From NCBI GenBank assembly GCA_965603295.1, contig CBFDCL010000008.1, positions 1-43,026 on the forward strand: DNA of 43,026 bases, written 5' to 3'. The notes below the pieces were generated by a model. It did not search any database and was not told the origin of the DNA. It saw only the letters and a program-made list of their open reading frames with translations. This stretch comes from JAFGWO01 sp965603295 (lineage in GTDB: Bacteria > BMS3Abin14). Numbering within the stretch: the first letter of the stretch is position 1; each line of letters begins with the position of its first letter. Position numbers and translations under genes: made by a program. Below, piece after piece: positions 40,124-43,026 of the stretch.

Positions 40124-41010
40124 GTAATTTTCGATCCGGTTTCGTAGGCATTCTGGGACGCCCCAACGTCGGGAAATCCACACTGCTTAACCGCATGTGC
40201 GGTGAAAAACTGGCCATCACTTCCACGAAACCTCAGACCACGAGGAACCGGATCCTCGGAGTATTGCACAGACCGGAAGCCCAGATCGTTTTCCTGGACA
40301 CGCCGGGGATGCATGAATCGAGCAAGGCCATCAACCGGTACATGAAGGGCATCGTTTCCAGGGTGGCCTCCGATGTGGATCTGATCCTCTACATGGTTGA
40401 TGCTTCGAGGGCCCAGGGGCCCGAAGACGGGATGGCTCTGGAAACCATTCTGCAGAATAAAGGGGTTCCCTCCCTGCTTGTTGTGAACAAGGTGGACGTC
40501 GCGGGAAAAGCAAAGGCGACAGACCGGCTTCAAACGTTAGAGGACCGTTATCGTTTCGAGGGGGCCCTGCTCATCAGCGCCCTATCCGGGGAAGGGATCG
40601 GGGCACTCGAGAAGGAGATCACCAGGCTGCTCCCCGAAGGGCCTCCATATTTCCCCGAGGATATGGTCACCGATCAGGCCCCGGCGTTCAGACTGGCGGA
40701 GATCGTCCGGGAAAAACTTTTCGAGAGGACAAGGGAAGAGATCCCGTATTCGATGGCGGTGGTTGTGGAGCATTTGGCGCCAGCCGGCGATGGACTCATG
40801 GAAGTGGCCTGTACGGTTTACGTCGAAAAAGAATCACAGAAAGGGATCGTCATCGGAAAAGGGGGAAAAATGCTCAAGGAGGTCGGGAAAGCCGCCCGGC
40901 TCGAGATCGAGGCCCGGTTAAGAAAGAAAGTGTTTATCGAAATAAGGGTCAAGGTCAAAAAAGGGTGGACAGATCGGGAATCCCTGTTGAGGCAGATGGG
41001 GTACAGTTGA
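40120..41010 (+). CDS. era: GTPase Era
   Basis: A 296-residue Era, an essential GTPase that binds the 3' end of 16S rRNA and helps 30S assembly. G1 is GRPNVGKS (residues 13-20), G3 DTPGMHE and G4 NKVD; the G2 threonine-rich KPQTTRNR is present. The C-terminal KH domain contains GKGGKMLKEVGKAARLEIE and the final KVFIEIRVKVKKGWTDRESLLRQMGY. The GTG start overlaps the rnc stop (GTGA), so the pair is coupled. Confidence 0.97.
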   Translation: MSNFRSGFVGILGRPNVGKSTLLNRMCGEKLAITSTKPQTTRNRILGVLHRPEAQIVFLDTPGMHESSKAINRYMKGIVSRVASDVDLILYMVDASRAQGPEDGMALETILQNKGVPSLLVVNKVDVAGKAKATDRLQTLEDRYRFEGALLISALSGEGIGALEKEITRLLPEGPPYFPEDMVTDQAPAFRLAEIVREKLFERTREEIPYSMAVVVEHLAPAGDGLMEVACTVYVEKESQKGIVIGKGGKMLKEVGKAARLEIEARLRKKVFIEIRVKVKKGWTDRESLLRQMGYS

Positions 41011-41090
41011 TCCGGAGTTCCGGGTCATGGTTCCACCGCGTCGGAACCTGTGGATGAAACCCTCAAAGAAATGTGTATTGGGAGTCAGTG

Positions 41091-42443
41091 ATGTACATCA
41101 GTAAAGTGGACACGTTATTGGAGAACATCAGGAAACTGTTAAGGCGGGGAGCGGGCCGGAACGTCCGGAATATTCTCCAGAAGATGCACGCCGCGGATGT
41201 GGCTTACCTGTTTCGCTACCTCAACGAGGTCGAACAGTTCAAGATCTTCCGCCTTCTTGAGAACTCGGATATGGCTCCGGAGATCATCAGCCAGGTGGAC
41301 AACCCTACTGGCGCCGGGCTGCTGGCCCGGCTGGACAGGAAAAGCGCGGCACAGATCCTTCAGGCGATGGACCCGGACGACGAAGTGAACATCCTGAAGG
41401 AGATGGACGAGGAGGTGAAGGGGGAGATCCTGTCCCACCTTTCCGATACCGAAACGGAGAACATCGAGGAACTGTTCCAGTACCCGGAAGATTCGGCCGG
41501 GCGGATCATGAACACCAACTGTTTCACACTTCACCAGGAGGTGACGGTATCCCAGGCCATCGAGGAACTTCAGGAAAGGGGCGAGGAATCTACAGAGATG
41601 GTGTTTTACGTGTACGTGGTGGATGGGAGCGATCACCTGGTGGGAGTCTGTTCTCTCCGACAGCTTCTTATGGTTCCCCCGAACACAAGGATTCAGAGGA
41701 TCATGACTTCCGACGTCGTTTCCGTTGAACCCGAAACGGACCAGGAAGAGGTGGCCGAGGTAGTGGAAAGGTATGATCTCCTCGCCGTCCCCGTCGTGGA
41801 TGGTGAGAAATCCATCCTTGGAATCATAACCGTAGATGACGTTATTGACGTCATCAGGAAAGAGGCCACCGAAGACATCATGAAAATGGTAGGTACCGGT
41901 GACGAATACCTCAACCGGTCTATCTTCCGGAGCGCCCGCATGAGGATGCCGTGGCTTCTGGCAGCTTTCATCGGGGGGTTTATCGGCATTCAGTTCCTGC
42001 GGATGTTCAACGCCACACTCCAGCAGATCGTTTCCCTGGCCTTTTTTCTCCCGATCATCATGGCCATGGGCGGCAATATCGGGATCACCTCCATGACCAT
42101 CGTGGTGAGGGGCCTGGCAACCGGAAGGATATCGGTGAGGGAACTGCGTCGGGTCATACTGAAGGAACTCACCGTGGCCGTGCTGCTCGGAGTCTTGTAC
42201 GGCTCGTTCCTCATGCTTCTCGCGTACATTCAGTTCCGGGAGGTGACCTATCTCGGATTCGTGGTTGGTTCGAGCATGTTCATATCCATGACCATGGCCG
42301 CGGCTATCGGGACCTGCGCCCCCATCATCCTGAACACGCTCAAAATCGACCCTGCCGTGGCCACCGGGCCCTTTGTGACCAGCGCTGTCGACAGTCTCGG
42401 GATCCTTGTGTACCTCGGCATGGCCACACTCCTCCTGGTCTGA
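41091..42443 (+). CDS. mgtE: magnesium transporter MgtE
   Basis: A 450-residue MgtE channel for magnesium uptake. The cytoplasmic N domain (residues 1 to about 125) has the repeated DVAYLFRYLNEVEQFKIFRLL and GEILSHLSDTETENIEELFQYPEDSAGRIM. Two CBS domains (about 125-255) form the magnesium sensor, and five transmembrane helices close the protein, with PWLLAAFIGGFIG, FFLPIIMAMGGNIGITSMTIVVRGLATG and the acidic D of TLKIDPAVATGPFVTSAVD that lines the pore. ATG at 41091 (GGGAG upstream) is better than a GTG at 41073. Regulation is through the CBS domains. Confidence 0.96.
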   Translation: MYISKVDTLLENIRKLLRRGAGRNVRNILQKMHAADVAYLFRYLNEVEQFKIFRLLENSDMAPEIISQVDNPTGAGLLARLDRKSAAQILQAMDPDDEVNILKEMDEEVKGEILSHLSDTETENIEELFQYPEDSAGRIMNTNCFTLHQEVTVSQAIEELQERGEESTEMVFYVYVVDGSDHLVGVCSLRQLLMVPPNTRIQRIMTSDVVSVEPETDQEEVAEVVERYDLLAVPVVDGEKSILGIITVDDVIDVIRKEATEDIMKMVGTGDEYLNRSIFRSARMRMPWLLAAFIGGFIGIQFLRMFNATLQQIVSLAFFLPIIMAMGGNIGITSMTIVVRGLATGRISVRELRRVILKELTVAVLLGVLYGSFLMLLAYIQFREVTYLGFVVGSSMFISMTMAAAIGTCAPIILNTLKIDPAVATGPFVTSAVDSLGILVYLGMATLLLV

Positions 42444-42449
42444 TGCTCT

Positions 42450-43026
42450 ATGGGGTCCCTCCTCGAAACGGAGGCGGTGGTCCTGTCCTTTACCGAAGTG
42501 GGGGAAGAGGACCGGATTGTCACTCTCCTTACAAGGGAAGCCGGGCTGGTCCGGGCGGGGGTCAGTGGGGCGCGCTCCCTGAAAAAAGGGCTCACGGCGT
42601 CCATCGATCTCTTTTCCAGGATCATCGCCGAACTCTCCATACCGGGGAAAGCTGGAAAACTGATACGGATCAGGAATGCCAGGGTCATCAACCCGTACCT
42701 CGGGATCCGTTCTCACTATCCCGCGACCTGCGCCTCCTCCTACCTTGCGGAGCTGTTTTCGAGAAGCCTCGCGGAGATGGATCCCGTACCCGGAACCTAC
42801 GGGGCCCTCGTGGATTCCTTTTCCGCCCTCGCAGCTGGGGAGGGGCTTTTCAGAACGGTTCTTGTTTCCGAACTGCTCCTCCTCCGGGAGCAGGGGCTTC
42901 TCCCCGAACTGAACCTCTGCCTGTCGTGCGGTGAGCCGGTTAACGCGGGGGTCCTCTGTCCCGGGATGGGGGGGGTTCTCCATGAGCTGTGCGCCGGTGG
43001 ATCCGAGGGTTTTCCCTTGACGGGGG
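42450..43026 (+). CDS. recO: DNA repair protein RecO (5' part, cut by the window edge)
   Basis: The frame opens at the ATG at 42450 and stays open for about 192 codons to the end of the window. It begins MGSLLETEAVVLSFTEVGEE, then DRIVTLLTREAGLVRAGVSGARSLKKG, the OB-fold entry of RecO. It continues to CLSCG and a further VLCPG, cysteine positions matching the zinc-binding site of the C-terminal domain. RecO loads RecA onto SSB-coated DNA with RecR. The mgtE stop is 6 nt upstream. recO close to rnc-era is a common arrangement. Confidence 0.92.
   Translation, partial: MGSLLETEAVVLSFTEVGEEDRIVTLLTREAGLVRAGVSGARSLKKGLTASIDLFSRIIAELSIPGKAGKLIRIRNARVINPYLGIRSHYPATCASSYLAELFSRSLAEMDPVPGTYGALVDSFSALAAGEGLFRTVLVSELLLLREQGLLPELNLCLSCGEPVNAGVLCPGMGGVLHELCAGGSEGFPLTG

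Noticed and set aside
41951..42934. 327-residue plus-strand frame across the mgtE-recO junction
   Set aside because: Its first half is out of frame with the transmembrane part of MgtE, and its end is out of frame with RecO. Both real genes are recognisable by family.
41139..42983. 614-residue open frame on the minus strand
   Set aside because: It lies wholly antisense to mgtE and recO, both with clear family motifs. Its His/Pro/Gly-rich translation is a shadow of GC-biased codons.
1..43026. tRNA, rRNA, insertion sequence or prophage genes
   Set aside because: No cloverleaf, rRNA core sequence, transposase, integrase or attachment-site duplication was seen on either strand.

Overview
The window reads as a piece of chromosome from an uncultivated, Gram-negative, deltaproteobacterial-type (Desulfobacterota-like) organism. 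The evidence is gene order and families: rplM-rpsI-argC; yicC-gmk-rpoZ-relA followed by ridA and rpmB; rnc-era and recO; a sigma-32 gene beside an HtrA protease; lipoprotein and secreted proteins with Sec signals; a sigma-54-type promoter. No mobile element, CRISPR array, tRNA or rRNA was seen, and codon and base use look even throughout. The taxonomic call is inference from gene order, not from a database.

Layout. 1-95: a short 3' end of an unidentified gene. 173-2981 (minus): a polar amino-acid ABC importer operon (binding protein, permease with an unusual periplasmic insert, ATPase), apparently led by a 50-residue zinc-ribbon gene with a good sigma-70 promoter. 3446-6093 (plus): a small membrane protein, L13, S9, a textbook terminator, argC. 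6153-14555 (plus): the most unusual part. A structured leader precedes an Ig-repeat/AMIN secreted protein, then a 1107-residue receiver-receiver-coiled-coil-membrane-periplasm protein, a secreted TPR protein, a TPR-receiver-pseudoreceiver-coiled-coil protein and a DUF4416 protein. Together they look like an envelope-spanning signalling or scaffold system. 14645-18890: yicC, gmk, rpoZ and bifunctional relA/spoT. 19123-21067: a sigma-54-type promoter with a secreted MopE-motif protein, ridA, rpmB (minus) and a DUF1858 gene. 21082-27596: recG, ndk, rlmN, rpoH and a DegP/HtrA protease. 27780-31429: an ABC exporter pair, a small helical protein and a DUF2284 protein. 31644-33668 (minus): chorismate mutase and nadB. 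33866-43026 (plus): an acidic orphan protein, a PilF-like TPR lipoprotein, a RodZ-like protein, an EF-G paralogue, mannosyl-3-phosphoglycerate phosphatase, rnc, era, mgtE and the 5' part of recO.

How the parts relate. Housekeeping translation, nucleotide and stringent-response genes make up most of the plus strand, in compact operons with 1-8 nt overlaps. Stress functions cluster (relA, rpoH, degP). Cell-envelope organisation appears twice: the AMIN/receiver cluster and the PilF/RodZ pair.

The strongest unexplained feature is a class of degenerate tandem repeats, mostly of period 7, that fills nearly every operon boundary. About ten loci are built from different but recurring words (GGAATCT, GAGTCCA, TCAATCC, ACGTTGG, CTCAACC, CTTTGGC). 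They resemble in style the heptanucleotide STRR repeats of filamentous cyanobacteria and are not explained by any gene.
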